Translations under genes and position numbers: made by a program | Source: Flavobacterium circumlabens | Lineage (GTDB): Bacteria > Bacteroidota > Bacteroidia > Flavobacteriales > Flavobacteriaceae | NCBI RefSeq assembly: GCF_004345565.1 | Contig: NZ_SLWA01000006.1 | Location: 124,001-188,000, forward strand | Length of the DNA: 64,000 nt | Direction of reading: 5' to 3' | Shown here: positions 1 through 9,764 of the stretch, in pieces | How positions within the stretch are numbered: the first letter of the stretch is position 1 | How the letters are laid out: every line of letters starts with the position of its first letter | The notes under the pieces: model-generated | The model's database searches: none | What the model saw: only the letters and a program-made list of their open reading frames with translations | What the model was told of the DNA's origin: nothing

Positions 1-366
1 GCACAAGGCCCGGAAGTTTCTTCGGTATACGCTGTTGATTCAAAAACAGGAACTCAGCTATGGAAAACTGACTTTAAGGATGATACCATCGAATACATCG
101 TTGAGGAAAGTGATAATGTGTGGGGATATACCCGTAAAGCAAAACTTTTTCAGTTAGACATAACCAATGGTGAAATAGCATCTGAAACAAAATTAACAAC
201 CCAGCCTATTTCAAATCTTGAATTTGCGGATGATGATTCCTTATTTTATTATTCTGATGCCGCTTTAATTCAATTTGAATTTAAAACAAGTGACGAAAAC
301 GAAGTTTATCTGCGAACCTCTATTAAGGATAATGTTTATAGTGCATTTGTAAAGAAAATTCGATAA
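1..366 (+). CDS. PQQ-type beta-propeller protein, 3' end
   Basis: The reading frame is open from the first base of the window and ends at TAA 364-366, so only the C-terminal 121 residues are seen. The segment AVDSKTGTQLW is a typical blade of a PQQ-like/WD-type propeller (Ala-x-Asp-x-x-Thr-Gly-x-x-x-Trp). A second weaker blade follows (FQLDITNGEIASE). No catalytic residues can be identified. A terminator follows, so the gene is probably not part of the downstream peptide synthetase operon. The start codon lies outside the window. Confidence 0.75.
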   Translation, partial: AQGPEVSSVYAVDSKTGTQLWKTDFKDDTIEYIVEESDNVWGYTRKAKLFQLDITNGEIASETKLTTQPISNLEFADDDSLFYYSDAALIQFEFKTSDENEVYLRTSIKDNVYSAFVKKIR

Positions 367-453
367 TAAAAGAAGCTACTTTAAATAATCAGAAAAATGT
401 AAAAACTGATATCAGGTGTTCGCTTGTAACTCCTAATACTTCATCAAAATTAT

Positions 454-487
454 AAACCTCCAAGTTCATTAAGACTTTGGAGGTTTT
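454..487 (+). terminator. Intrinsic terminator after the beta-propeller gene
   Basis: AAACCTCCAA (454-463) pairs with TTGGAGGTTT (477-486), followed by a T-run. It separates the propeller gene from the synthetase operon. Confidence 0.8.
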
Positions 488-902
488 TTGTTTAGTACAA
501 TAGCTCTAATCGATGTACTTTAACAAATTCTCTACTTTAAAAACTCTTCCCAAATACTCTTTTGATTAAGTAAAAATGACGGTTTTATCGTTCAGAATTT
601 TCCTATGTGATTCTTTTGTTAATTTAAAGTAAATACATCTGTTTGATATACTTATATATAAGTTTATTCCTATTTATAAAGTCGTTTTATATCCTGTTTG
701 CAAAATACCGTAACTTTTATACGAAAAGTCCGTAATTTTTAGAAAAGCGGAACTGTTATTTTCGTGCGAAATCCCTGTAGTTAAATATAAAAGAATAACA
801 TTTTTTAAAGAATGATTTAGACTTTGTATTTAAGAAAGGAACAAAAAAAATAAAGCATCGCAAAAGAATACTGATTGTAAACCAAATACGAATTCGGAAG
901 TT
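488..902 (+). promoter_or_regulatory. Gene-free leader upstream of the NRPS operon
   Basis: About 415 bases without a credible gene precede the first synthetase, so the operon promoter should lie here. I found no convincing match to the Bacteroidota promoter pattern TTTG / TAnnTTTG at the right spacing. Two approximate tandem copies of the motif CCGTAAYTTTTA...GAAAAG lie at 708-728 and 730-747 and could be a protein-binding site. The stretch is very AT-rich with no clear hairpin. Confidence 0.4.
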
Positions 903-3900
903 ATGGATAAGAGTACAGCCCCAAACAATTTTTATTTACTTACCAAATACTGGAAGAAAAAGATAGCGAACAGAGAACAGGTTCCTGCGGTACAAAGCAG
1001 ACAAAATAGTCTTCCGTGTGTTACTATTGAGGCTGGAGATCTTAACTATTTCAGTAAGCTCACCAATGGCAACCCGTTAGCTCAGGCTACGGTTATAAGT
1101 GCTATTTATTCTTTTTTGTTAAAGAAGCTCGTTCCTGAATTTGATGGTTACGTTGTTTCAGATTATAAAGAACAATCAAATCCTTTACTGTTATCATTTC
1201 CTGTAGATTTAAATTTATCTTTTAAAGAATACCTTCAAAAAGTAAAATCAGAAATTTTAGAAACCTTACCCTATTCCGATTTTAATAAAGGGGATCTATC
1301 TGAAAAGATTGGTTTTAGCGATTTAAGTATTTTTTCTACTTACAGTATCGGGATTAACGCAACAACTCATTTGAATTGTAACGGTATTTTGTTTGATGTA
1401 AAAATAGAGGAGAAGGGAAATCTTGAAATTAACGTCTCGTATTTGGAAGATTTTGTAAAGGAAACGATTGCTGGCTATCTGGTTAAACACTTCAGGCAGT
1501 TTATCATTCATTTAGAAAATAATATCGCAGCTCATTTATCAGATTATGAATTACTATCTGATACAGAAAAGCATCAGTTACTAGTAGATTTTAATGCTAC
1601 CGATGTAGCTTATCCGAAAGATAAAACAGTAGTTGATTTATTTGAAGAGCAGGTTGCCCAAACACCGGATGCTATTGCTGTATTATTTAAAGAATCGACT
1701 TTAACTTATGCTCTGTTAAATAAAAAGGCCAATCAGTTAGCCTGTTATATTTCCGCAGAACATACCGTAAACAAAGGAGATATTATTGGTGTGTTTTTAC
1801 CTAAATCGGATAGTGGAATCATTTCGGTACTGGCCATATTAAAATTAGGTGCGGTCTACTTACCCATAGATACCCATTATCCTCCCGAAAGAATTGATTA
1901 TCTGATCAAAGACAGTGGTTTAAAACTTTTAATTACGGATAATGTCGCCTTAGAGATCAGTAAGTGTGAGACAATAGCTTTGCCAGACCTAAATTTTGAC
2001 AGTATTAGTGATGAGAATATCAATACGGCAATTTCGCCGAAAGATTTAGCTTATGTGATTTATACATCAGGTTCTACAGGACATCCAAAAGGGGTACTGA
2101 TTGAGCATACGAGTACTATCAATATGTCCCTGGATCAGATTAACTTTTTTGGAATTAGCAAAGAAGACAAGATTGTATGGTTTGCTTCCGTAGCTTTTGA
2201 CGCCTCCATATCGGAGATTATGATGAGTTTGTACAGCGGTGCAACCTTATGTATTCCGACGGAAGAAGTTATAAAAGACAAAGATCAGTTTACAGGCTTT
2301 TTAAAAGAAACAAAAGCAACAGTAGTGACTTTTCCTCCCAGTTATTTAGGATTATTATCCGAAGAGGATATTTCGGGATTGCGATGTGTGATTACTGCCG
2401 GAGAATCGGCTAATCCTACTAAAGCAATTGCAGTTGTAAAATCCGGAATTGATTATTATAATGCATATGGGCCAACTGAATGTGCGGTTTGTGTGTCGAT
2501 TTATAAGCTGTCCGAAAATGATTTTGACAAGACCGTCATTCCAATTGGTAAACCTATATCCAATACTAAAATTTACATCTTAGACAAAGCCCTGCAGCCT
2601 GTACCAATAGGCGTTGCCGGAAAGATATATGTATCGGGAGCCGGAGTAGGAAGAGGCTATTTAAACAAACCGGATCTTACTTCGGAGAAATTCATTGCAA
2701 ATCCTTTTCAGTCAGGAGAACGCCTGTATGATACCGGAGATTTAGGCTGCTGGTTATCCGACGGAAATATTGAATTTTTGGGTCGAAAAGACTTTCAGGT
2801 AAAATTAAGAGGATACCGGATAGAATTGGGAGAAATAGAAAATACAATTTTACAGTATTCCGATGATTTAAAACAAGTAGCTGTTGAAGTTAAAGAAAAC
2901 AATCAGGAGAAAGTACTGGCCGCCTATCTGGTCGCTACAACACCTATAGATAAAGCTGAACTGAGAAGTTTTCTGCAAAATGCACTGCCGGACTATTTGG
3001 TTCCGGGTTTTTATATCGTGTTAGATAAATTGCCTTTAACTCCAAATGGGAAAATAGACCGAAAAGCCCTGCCAGGCATTACCAGTGCTGATGTGATCAG
3101 AAAAGCCTATGTCGCACCACAAAATGAAACCGAAAAAAGTTTAGTGGCCATTTGGCAGGAAGTACTGGGAATAGAAAAAATAGGCGTAACCGATAATTTC
3201 TTTGAGCTGGGAGGACATAGTCTAATGATCGCTCAGGTCATTAACCGAACCCATAAACAATTAGGCAAAACCGTTTCTTTTAAAACGTTTTTCACAAGCC
3301 CGAGCATTGCAGAATTGAGCAAAAAATTGCAGCAAAATGAGTATCTGGCAATCCCGAAGACTCCCGAAGCTCCTTCATATCCCATAACGGCATCACAAAA
3401 AAGATTATGGATATTAAGTCAGTTAGACGGCGGTACCTTAGCCTACAATATGCCCGCAACGGTAAAATTAACCGGAACTATTAATGCACAGCAATTTGAA
3501 GAATCGTTCAGATTATTAATGCACCGCCATGAGATTTTAAGAACGTATTTTAAAGCCAATGACGATGGAGAAGTGCAGCAATATATACTTCCGGCAGAAC
3601 AGGTAAACTTTAAAATAGCAGAGAAAGATTATAGTTCGGCAGAAAAGCAGGAGGAAGCTATTACCAGCTATCTGCAGGATACAAACAGTAAGCCTTTTAA
3701 TTTAGAAGAAGCGCCACTCGTAAGGGCTTCCTTAATCAAATTAAAAGAAGACGAATATGTTTTTTTCTTATCCCTGCACCATATCATTGGCGATGGCTGG
3801 TCGATAGAATTATTAATAGCCGAGGTGGTAAAAACCTACAACGCATTACTGCAAGGAAAAGAAATCAGCTTCCCGGAATTAAGTATTCAGTATAAAGATT

Positions 3901-6900
3901 ATGCAGCGTGGCTGAATAAAGAATTGGATAATGAAAAACAGCAAAAATCAAAAGAATATTGGTTAGCACAGTTTACGGGAGAACTGCCTGTACTGGATTT
4001 GCCAAGTTTTAACACCCGTCCGTTAGTCCAAACCTATAATGGGAATACGGTAAGCCACCAGTTTTCAACGGCTTTTCTGGAGCAGGTAAAGCTATTTTCA
4101 AAAGAGCATGATGTGACTTTATTCATGACTTTAATGGCGGGCATCAACACGCTGTTGCACAGATATTCGGGTCAGAACGACATGATACTGGGAACCCCGA
4201 TAGCGGGAAGAGAGCACCCGGATCTGGAAAACCAAATGGGGTTGTATCTCAACACGCTTGCCATAAGAACGCAATTACAGGAAGAAAGCAGCTTTTTGGA
4301 TGTAGTAGCACTGCAAAAAGAAACTTTATTAAGTGCTTACGACCATCAAAATTATCCTTTTGATGAGCTGGCAGGAAAATTGAATTTAAAAAGAGATACC
4401 AGCCGTTCTGTTTTATTTGATGTTCTGGTGGTACTGCAAAACCAGGAGCAGTTAAATAATATTAATACGGAAGAACTCCTTAATCTCGAAGTAAGCAAGT
4501 ATGAGTTTAAGAATAAAACAGCTCAATTTGACATTAGCTTTCTTTTCGTTGAGACAGCAGGGTTAGACCTTAGAATTGAATATAATACCGATATCTACGA
4601 TGGTGATCTGATCGAAAGAATGTTTGGTCATTTTGAAAATTTAATGATACAAGCATTAGTACAGCCTGAAATTCGCATTCAGGAAGTCGATTATCTAACT
4701 CAGGAAGAGAAGAACGAACTTTTATTTGATCTGAACAACACAGCCATCGAATATCCAGCCGGTAAAACAATACTGGATGTATTCGAAGCACAAGTTGCGA
4801 AAACCCCGAATAACATTGCAATTGTATTTGAGGATACGCAATTGACCTACAAAGAATTAGACGGGCAATCCAGTCAATTAGCCGCTTATCTGACTCAAAA
4901 TTATGCCATTGAAGCCGATGATTTAGTGGGAATCATCCTGGACAGAAGTGAGCGAATGATCCTTTCTATTTTCGGAATATTAAAAGCCGGAGGTGCTTAT
5001 GTTCCGATGGATGTACATTATCCGCAGGAAAGAGTGGATTTTATCACAAGCGATGCCAAACTGAAGCTAAGCATTAATGAGGCTGAATTTGAAAAATTCA
5101 GATCCGTTCAGGATTCTTACAGCGTAACAACACCGGAGCGTGGCGATCTAGTCAATCATCTGGCGTACTGTATTTATACCTCGGGATCTACGGGAAATCC
5201 AAAAGGTGTATTAAATCACCATGCAGGCCTTTACAATCGCCTGTTATGGATGAAAGACTATCTGGCAGTGGAAGAAAAAGAAGTTTTTCTTCAAAAAACG
5301 CCCTATACATTTGATGTTTCCGTTTGGGAGCTGATTCTTCCTTTCCTTACCGGAAGTTCCCTTGTTATTGCCAAACCCGAATTACATAAAGATGTGGCCT
5401 ATTTACAGGATATCATCAGTAAAAAACAAGTTTCGATCGTGCATTTTGTGCCTTCGATGCTGGGTGTATTCCTGTTGGATGCAGACAGCGAAAAAGGGAA
5501 TTCCCTTTCGCATATTGTGTGCAGTGGGGAAGAACTGCCGACCCTTATGGCGCAGGAATGCAAGGAAAAATTTCAAAATACACAATTACACAATCTCTAT
5601 GGCCCAACAGAAGCCGCGATTGATGTAACAGCCATTAATCTGAGCGAAATTGATGTACTAAAAGAAGGGGTAAGTATTGGCAAACCCATAGCGAACACCA
5701 GTATCTATATCGTTAACAATTCGCTCGGGCTCCAGCCATTTGGTGTGCCGGGTGAATTATTAATCTCCGGAATACAGGTAGCCAGAGGGTATCTGAACCT
5801 TCCGGAACTGACACAAGACCGTTTTATAGCCGATCCGTTCAGAGCAGGCTATCAGGTATATCGCACCGGTGACATTGCCCAATGGAAACCCGACGGTTCT
5901 ATTCATTATAGGGGAAGAATTGACAATCAGGTTAAAATAAGAGGGAACAGAATTGAACTGGGCGAAGTCGAAAATGCGATCATGGCCTATGGCGGAATCC
6001 AGCAGGTAGTAGCCACTCCCAAAGAATTAAACGGAGAAAAAGTTTTGGTTGCCTATTACCTTTTAGAAAGAGGAATCGAAATAGACAAAGCGGCTATTCG
6101 CATTTATTTACAGGGAAAACTTCCGGAGTATATGGTACCGGGCTTTTATGTAGTGCTGGAAACGTTACCGATGACTTCCAGCGGGAAGGTCGACCGTAAA
6201 GCTTTACCGGGTATAGCAGGCGATGACCTTATTCGTGGGAAATACGCAGCACCCCGAAATCAGACAGAAGAAAAACTGGCCTCCATCTGGCAGGACATTC
6301 TGGGCATTGATCAGGTGGGAATTACCGATAATTTTTTCGAATTGGGAGGCGATTCCATACGAGCCATACGAATTTTAGCGAAAATCAATAAAGACCTGAG
6401 CATCAATTATAAATTGGCAGATATCTACGCATTGCCATCCATAGAAAAGTTGTTATCTATAGCAACGGAACGAACAGCGAGTGAGATTCCAGTCGCAATA
6501 AAAGCTGAAGTTGAAGCACATTTCGAAAATTTAGAAAAAGAATTTAATCCGTATGAGTTTTATGAAGAAAGAAAATTTCTTCACGAATCAAATAAGGAGT
6601 ATTCAGAAGGAAAAATTGTTTCCATTTATCCGATGAGTGATATCGAATTGGGGATGTTATTTGGCTCTATCGCGACCCGAAATAAAGGAGTTTATCACGA
6701 TCAGTTCGTTTTTCCGTTACCTACATCACAATTTGACAAAGAATCATTTAGTAAAGCACTTTCGATTTTAATTGAAAAGCATCAAATCCTCAGAACAGCC
6801 TACAATATCGAGAGGTATAGTTCGCCCGTGCATCTTGTTTATGAAAAAATAGCGGTCGAGTTAGCGTATGAAGACCTTTCGACAAAAAATCACAAGGAAA

Positions 6901-9752
6901 TTTATGCTGCCATAAATGACTTTATGATTCAGGAGCGAACGCATCATTCTTTTGTGACCGCTGAACCGGGTTTATGGAGGATGAAAATTTATAAAACGGC
7001 CGAAAAAGAATACAATCTGCTTTTCCAATTCCACCATGCCATACTGGACGGATGGAGCGTGGCTTCGTTAATGACAGAACTGAATAATATTTATCTTTCT
7101 ATTTTAGAGCATAAAGAAGTAACCACAGCCAAATTGGCACTAACCTACAAGGATTATGTTTTTGAGCAAAATTGTATTAAAAGAAATGACAAATACAATG
7201 ATTTTTGGAAAGAAAATCTAAGCGAATATAAAAAGCTGGATATTTTTACAGAAGAGCATTTTTCCAAACGACATGATTTTACGATTGAAGGAGAATTGTA
7301 TGATTCGTTACTGCAATTTAGCCTGAATCAGGGTTTAAGTCTAAAAACAATAACCTTTGCAGCCTATTTGTATACTTTAAAAACCTTAAGCTATGAGGAT
7401 GATATCATTGTAGGAATGGTAACCAGCGGCAGGCCTTTGCTCGAAGATGCAGATAAAATATTGGGTTGTTTCCTGAATACAAGCCCTTTTAGAATTAAGG
7501 AAACTAGCGGAACTGCAATATCATTTGTAGAAAAAATCAATCAATTGCTGATTATTCAAAAACAGTTTGAAAGAATCAGCCTGAATGAATTGCAAACCCG
7601 TTTCTCCTTAAACAAAAAAGGAGAGAATCCATTTTTTGATACGCATTTTAATTATATCGATTTTCATATTTATAATGATCTTCAGGTACAGGAGGATGAA
7701 AAAGTAACCGAATTTAAATTTGCAGAACTCAATTTTGAAGCGACCAATACGTTCCTGGATTTAAATATTCGTCCCCTTGCAAATGGTATAAAAGCATCGT
7801 GGAATCAGCAAAGAACTTTAAAATACGGATTGACGATAGAGCAACTGCAACAATACTACCTTAATTTTCTATCCACATTAGTAAATTCCGGCGATGCTGT
7901 TTTAAAAAATGAAACTGTTTTGACAAGTGCGGAGAAGCAAAATTTGCTTTACGATCTGAACAAGACAACCATCGAATATCCAGCCGGTAAAACAATACTG
8001 GATGTATTCGAAGCACAAGTTGCGAAAACCCCGAATAACATTGCAATTGTATTTGAGGATACGCAATTGACCTACAAAGAATTAGACAAGCAATCCAGTC
8101 AATTAGCCGCTTATCTGACTCAAAATTATGCTATTGAAGCCGATGATTTAGTGGGAATCATCCTGGACAGAAGTGAGCGAATGATCCTTTCTATTTTCGG
8201 AATATTAAAAGCCGGAGGTGCTTATGTTCCGATGGATGTACATTATCCGCAGGAAAGAGTGGATTTTATCACAAGCGATGCCAAACTGAAGCTAAGCATA
8301 AATGAGGCTGAATTTGAAAAATTTAGGTCCGTTCAGGATTCTTACAGCGTAACAGCACCGGAGCGTGGCGATTTAGTCAATCATCTGGCGTACTGTATTT
8401 ACACCTCGGGATCTACGGGAAATCCAAAAGGTGTATTGAATCACCATGCAGGCCTTTACAATCGCCTGTTATGGATGAAAGACTATCTGGCAGTGGAAGA
8501 AAAAGAAGTTTTTCTTCAAAAAACGCCCTATACATTTGATGTTTCCGTTTGGGAGCTGATTCTTCCTTTCCTTACCGGAAGTTCCCTTGTTATTGCCAAA
8601 CCCGAAGGACATAAAGATGTGGCCTATCTGCAGGATATCATCAGTAAAAAACAAGTTTCGATCGTGCATTTTGTGCCTTCGATGCTGGGTGTCTTCCTGT
8701 TGGATGCAGACAGCGAAAAAGGCAATTCCCTGTCGCATATTGTGTGCAGTGGTGAAGAGCTTCCAGCCCTTATGGCGCAGGAATGCAAGGAAAAATTCCA
8801 AAATACACAATTGCACAATCTCTATGGCCCAACAGAAGCCGCGATTGATGTAACAGCCATTAATTTGAGCGAAATTGATGTACTAAAAGAAGGGGTAAGC
8901 ATTGGTAAACCCATAGCGAACACCAGTATCTATATCGTTAACAATTCGCTCGGGCTCCAGCCATTTGGTGTACCGGGTGAGTTATTAATCTCCGGAATAC
9001 AGGTAGCCAGAGGGTATCTGAACCTTCCGGAACTGACACAAGACCGTTTTATAGCTGATCCGTTCAGAGCAGGTTATCAGGTATATCGCACCGGTGACAT
9101 TGCCCAATGGAAACCTGACGGTTCTATTCATTATAGGGGAAGAATTGACAATCAGGTTAAAATAAGAGGAAACAGAATTGAACTGGGCGAAGTCGAAAAT
9201 GCGATCATGGCCTATGGCGGAATCCAGCAGGTAGTAGCGACTCCCAAAGAACTAAACGGAGAAAAAGTTTTGGTTGCCTATTATCTTCCGGAAAGAGGAA
9301 TCGAAATAGACAAAGCGGCCATCCGTATTTATTTGCAGGGAAAACTTCCGGAGTATATGGTACCGGGATTTTATATAGTGCTGGAAACGTTACCGATGAC
9401 TTCCAGCGGGAAAGTCGACCGGAAAGCTTTACCGGGTATAGCCGGCGATGACCTTATTCGAGGCGAATACGCAGCACCCCGAAATCAGACAGAAGAAAAA
9501 CTGGCCACCATCTGGCAGGACATTCTGGGTATTGATCAGGTGGGAATTACCGATAATTTTTTCGAATTGGGAGGTACTTCTTTTCAGCTGATCAAATTGC
9601 AAAAAAGGATTGAATTGTTGTGGCCCAATACAATGGTGATTTCGGATTTGTTTGAATTTAATTCGATTAAAGACATCGCAGTCTTCATCAATAAAGATTC
9701 AGCCCAAACCGACTTAGAAGAGAAAGACGAGATGAAATTTTTTGAAATATAA
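903..9752 (+). CDS. Nonribosomal peptide synthetase 1 (half C-A-T-C-A-T-C-A-T), predicted Tyr-Ser-Ser
   Basis: This 2949-residue cytoplasmic NRPS has three modules. Residues 1-225 resemble only the C-terminal half of a condensation domain and lack HHxxxDG. Then come A1 (about 235-700), T1 (GGHSL, Ser773), C2 (HHIIGDGWS, His959/His960/Asp964), A2 (about 1275-1750), T2 (GGDSI, Ser1818), C3 (HHAILDGWS, His2044/His2045/Asp2049), A3 (about 2350-2825) and T3 (GGTSF, Ser2893). By-eye alignment to GrsA gives pocket codes DASTIAAVCK for A1 (one step from the known Tyr code DASTVAAVCK) and DVWHVSLIDK for A2 and A3 (one step from Ser, DVWHLSLIDK). There is no epimerase or thioesterase, and the C-terminus is an acidic tail. 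The hybrid gene follows after 12 bases. A2-T2 and A3-T3 are near-identical copies. The initial ATG follows a long leader. Serine assignment is firm, tyrosine fairly firm. Confidence 0.95.
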   Translation: MDKSTAPNNFYLLTKYWKKKIANREQVPAVQSRQNSLPCVTIEAGDLNYFSKLTNGNPLAQATVISAIYSFLLKKLVPEFDGYVVSDYKEQSNPLLLSFPVDLNLSFKEYLQKVKSEILETLPYSDFNKGDLSEKIGFSDLSIFSTYSIGINATTHLNCNGILFDVKIEEKGNLEINVSYLEDFVKETIAGYLVKHFRQFIIHLENNIAAHLSDYELLSDTEKHQLLVDFNATDVAYPKDKTVVDLFEEQVAQTPDAIAVLFKESTLTYALLNKKANQLACYISAEHTVNKGDIIGVFLPKSDSGIISVLAILKLGAVYLPIDTHYPPERIDYLIKDSGLKLLITDNVALEISKCETIALPDLNFDSISDENINTAISPKDLAYVIYTSGSTGHPKGVLIEHTSTINMSLDQINFFGISKEDKIVWFASVAFDASISEIMMSLYSGATLCIPTEEVIKDKDQFTGFLKETKATVVTFPPSYLGLLSEEDISGLRCVITAGESANPTKAIAVVKSGIDYYNAYGPTECAVCVSIYKLSENDFDKTVIPIGKPISNTKIYILDKALQPVPIGVAGKIYVSGAGVGRGYLNKPDLTSEKFIANPFQSGERLYDTGDLGCWLSDGNIEFLGRKDFQVKLRGYRIELGEIENTILQYSDDLKQVAVEVKENNQEKVLAAYLVATTPIDKAELRSFLQNALPDYLVPGFYIVLDKLPLTPNGKIDRKALPGITSADVIRKAYVAPQNETEKSLVAIWQEVLGIEKIGVTDNFFELGGHSLMIAQVINRTHKQLGKTVSFKTFFTSPSIAELSKKLQQNEYLAIPKTPEAPSYPITASQKRLWILSQLDGGTLAYNMPATVKLTGTINAQQFEESFRLLMHRHEILRTYFKANDDGEVQQYILPAEQVNFKIAEKDYSSAEKQEEAITSYLQDTNSKPFNLEEAPLVRASLIKLKEDEYVFFLSLHHIIGDGWSIELLIAEVVKTYNALLQGKEISFPELSIQYKDYAAWLNKELDNEKQQKSKEYWLAQFTGELPVLDLPSFNTRPLVQTYNGNTVSHQFSTAFLEQVKLFSKEHDVTLFMTLMAGINTLLHRYSGQNDMILGTPIAGREHPDLENQMGLYLNTLAIRTQLQEESSFLDVVALQKETLLSAYDHQNYPFDELAGKLNLKRDTSRSVLFDVLVVLQNQEQLNNINTEELLNLEVSKYEFKNKTAQFDISFLFVETAGLDLRIEYNTDIYDGDLIERMFGHFENLMIQALVQPEIRIQEVDYLTQEEKNELLFDLNNTAIEYPAGKTILDVFEAQVAKTPNNIAIVFEDTQLTYKELDGQSSQLAAYLTQNYAIEADDLVGIILDRSERMILSIFGILKAGGAYVPMDVHYPQERVDFITSDAKLKLSINEAEFEKFRSVQDSYSVTTPERGDLVNHLAYCIYTSGSTGNPKGVLNHHAGLYNRLLWMKDYLAVEEKEVFLQKTPYTFDVSVWELILPFLTGSSLVIAKPELHKDVAYLQDIISKKQVSIVHFVPSMLGVFLLDADSEKGNSLSHIVCSGEELPTLMAQECKEKFQNTQLHNLYGPTEAAIDVTAINLSEIDVLKEGVSIGKPIANTSIYIVNNSLGLQPFGVPGELLISGIQVARGYLNLPELTQDRFIADPFRAGYQVYRTGDIAQWKPDGSIHYRGRIDNQVKIRGNRIELGEVENAIMAYGGIQQVVATPKELNGEKVLVAYYLLERGIEIDKAAIRIYLQGKLPEYMVPGFYVVLETLPMTSSGKVDRKALPGIAGDDLIRGKYAAPRNQTEEKLASIWQDILGIDQVGITDNFFELGGDSIRAIRILAKINKDLSINYKLADIYALPSIEKLLSIATERTASEIPVAIKAEVEAHFENLEKEFNPYEFYEERKFLHESNKEYSEGKIVSIYPMSDIELGMLFGSIATRNKGVYHDQFVFPLPTSQFDKESFSKALSILIEKHQILRTAYNIERYSSPVHLVYEKIAVELAYEDLSTKNHKEIYAAINDFMIQERTHHSFVTAEPGLWRMKIYKTAEKEYNLLFQFHHAILDGWSVASLMTELNNIYLSILEHKEVTTAKLALTYKDYVFEQNCIKRNDKYNDFWKENLSEYKKLDIFTEEHFSKRHDFTIEGELYDSLLQFSLNQGLSLKTITFAAYLYTLKTLSYEDDIIVGMVTSGRPLLEDADKILGCFLNTSPFRIKETSGTAISFVEKINQLLIIQKQFERISLNELQTRFSLNKKGENPFFDTHFNYIDFHIYNDLQVQEDEKVTEFKFAELNFEATNTFLDLNIRPLANGIKASWNQQRTLKYGLTIEQLQQYYLNFLSTLVNSGDAVLKNETVLTSAEKQNLLYDLNKTTIEYPAGKTILDVFEAQVAKTPNNIAIVFEDTQLTYKELDKQSSQLAAYLTQNYAIEADDLVGIILDRSERMILSIFGILKAGGAYVPMDVHYPQERVDFITSDAKLKLSINEAEFEKFRSVQDSYSVTAPERGDLVNHLAYCIYTSGSTGNPKGVLNHHAGLYNRLLWMKDYLAVEEKEVFLQKTPYTFDVSVWELILPFLTGSSLVIAKPEGHKDVAYLQDIISKKQVSIVHFVPSMLGVFLLDADSEKGNSLSHIVCSGEELPALMAQECKEKFQNTQLHNLYGPTEAAIDVTAINLSEIDVLKEGVSIGKPIANTSIYIVNNSLGLQPFGVPGELLISGIQVARGYLNLPELTQDRFIADPFRAGYQVYRTGDIAQWKPDGSIHYRGRIDNQVKIRGNRIELGEVENAIMAYGGIQQVVATPKELNGEKVLVAYYLPERGIEIDKAAIRIYLQGKLPEYMVPGFYIVLETLPMTSSGKVDRKALPGIAGDDLIRGEYAAPRNQTEEKLATIWQDILGIDQVGITDNFFELGGTSFQLIKLQKRIELLWPNTMVISDLFEFNSIKDIAVFINKDSAQTDLEEKDEMKFFEI
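4746..6349 (+). repeat. Duplicated A-T cassette, copy 1 (Ser module 2)
   Basis: This segment covers the A2 domain through the GG of the T2 motif. It recurs at 7971-9574 with a constant offset of 3225 bases and no insertion or deletion. Reading both translations, I count eight residue differences over about 535. The pocket code residues are identical. Confidence 0.95.
7971..9574 (+). repeat. Duplicated A-T cassette, copy 2 (Ser module 3)
   Basis: This is the second copy of the 4746-6349 segment, covering A3 to the start of T3. Similarity stops just before the T-domain serine: copy 1 continues GGDSI and copy 2 GGTSF. The condensation domains in front of the two copies are unrelated in detail. 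Confidence 0.95.
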
Positions 9753-9764
9753 AACAAAACGATT

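Noticed and set aside
6480..7900. Possible epimerase domain after the GGDSI carrier motif in NRPS-1
   Set aside because: The domain has HHAILDGWS and condensation-type boxes and is followed by an A domain; epimerase motifs are missing.
4570..8816. Antisense open frames within NRPS-1, two of which share the same N-terminal sequence
   Set aside because: They mirror the duplicated A-T cassette on the other strand; the shared sequence comes from the duplication and there is no independent coding evidence.
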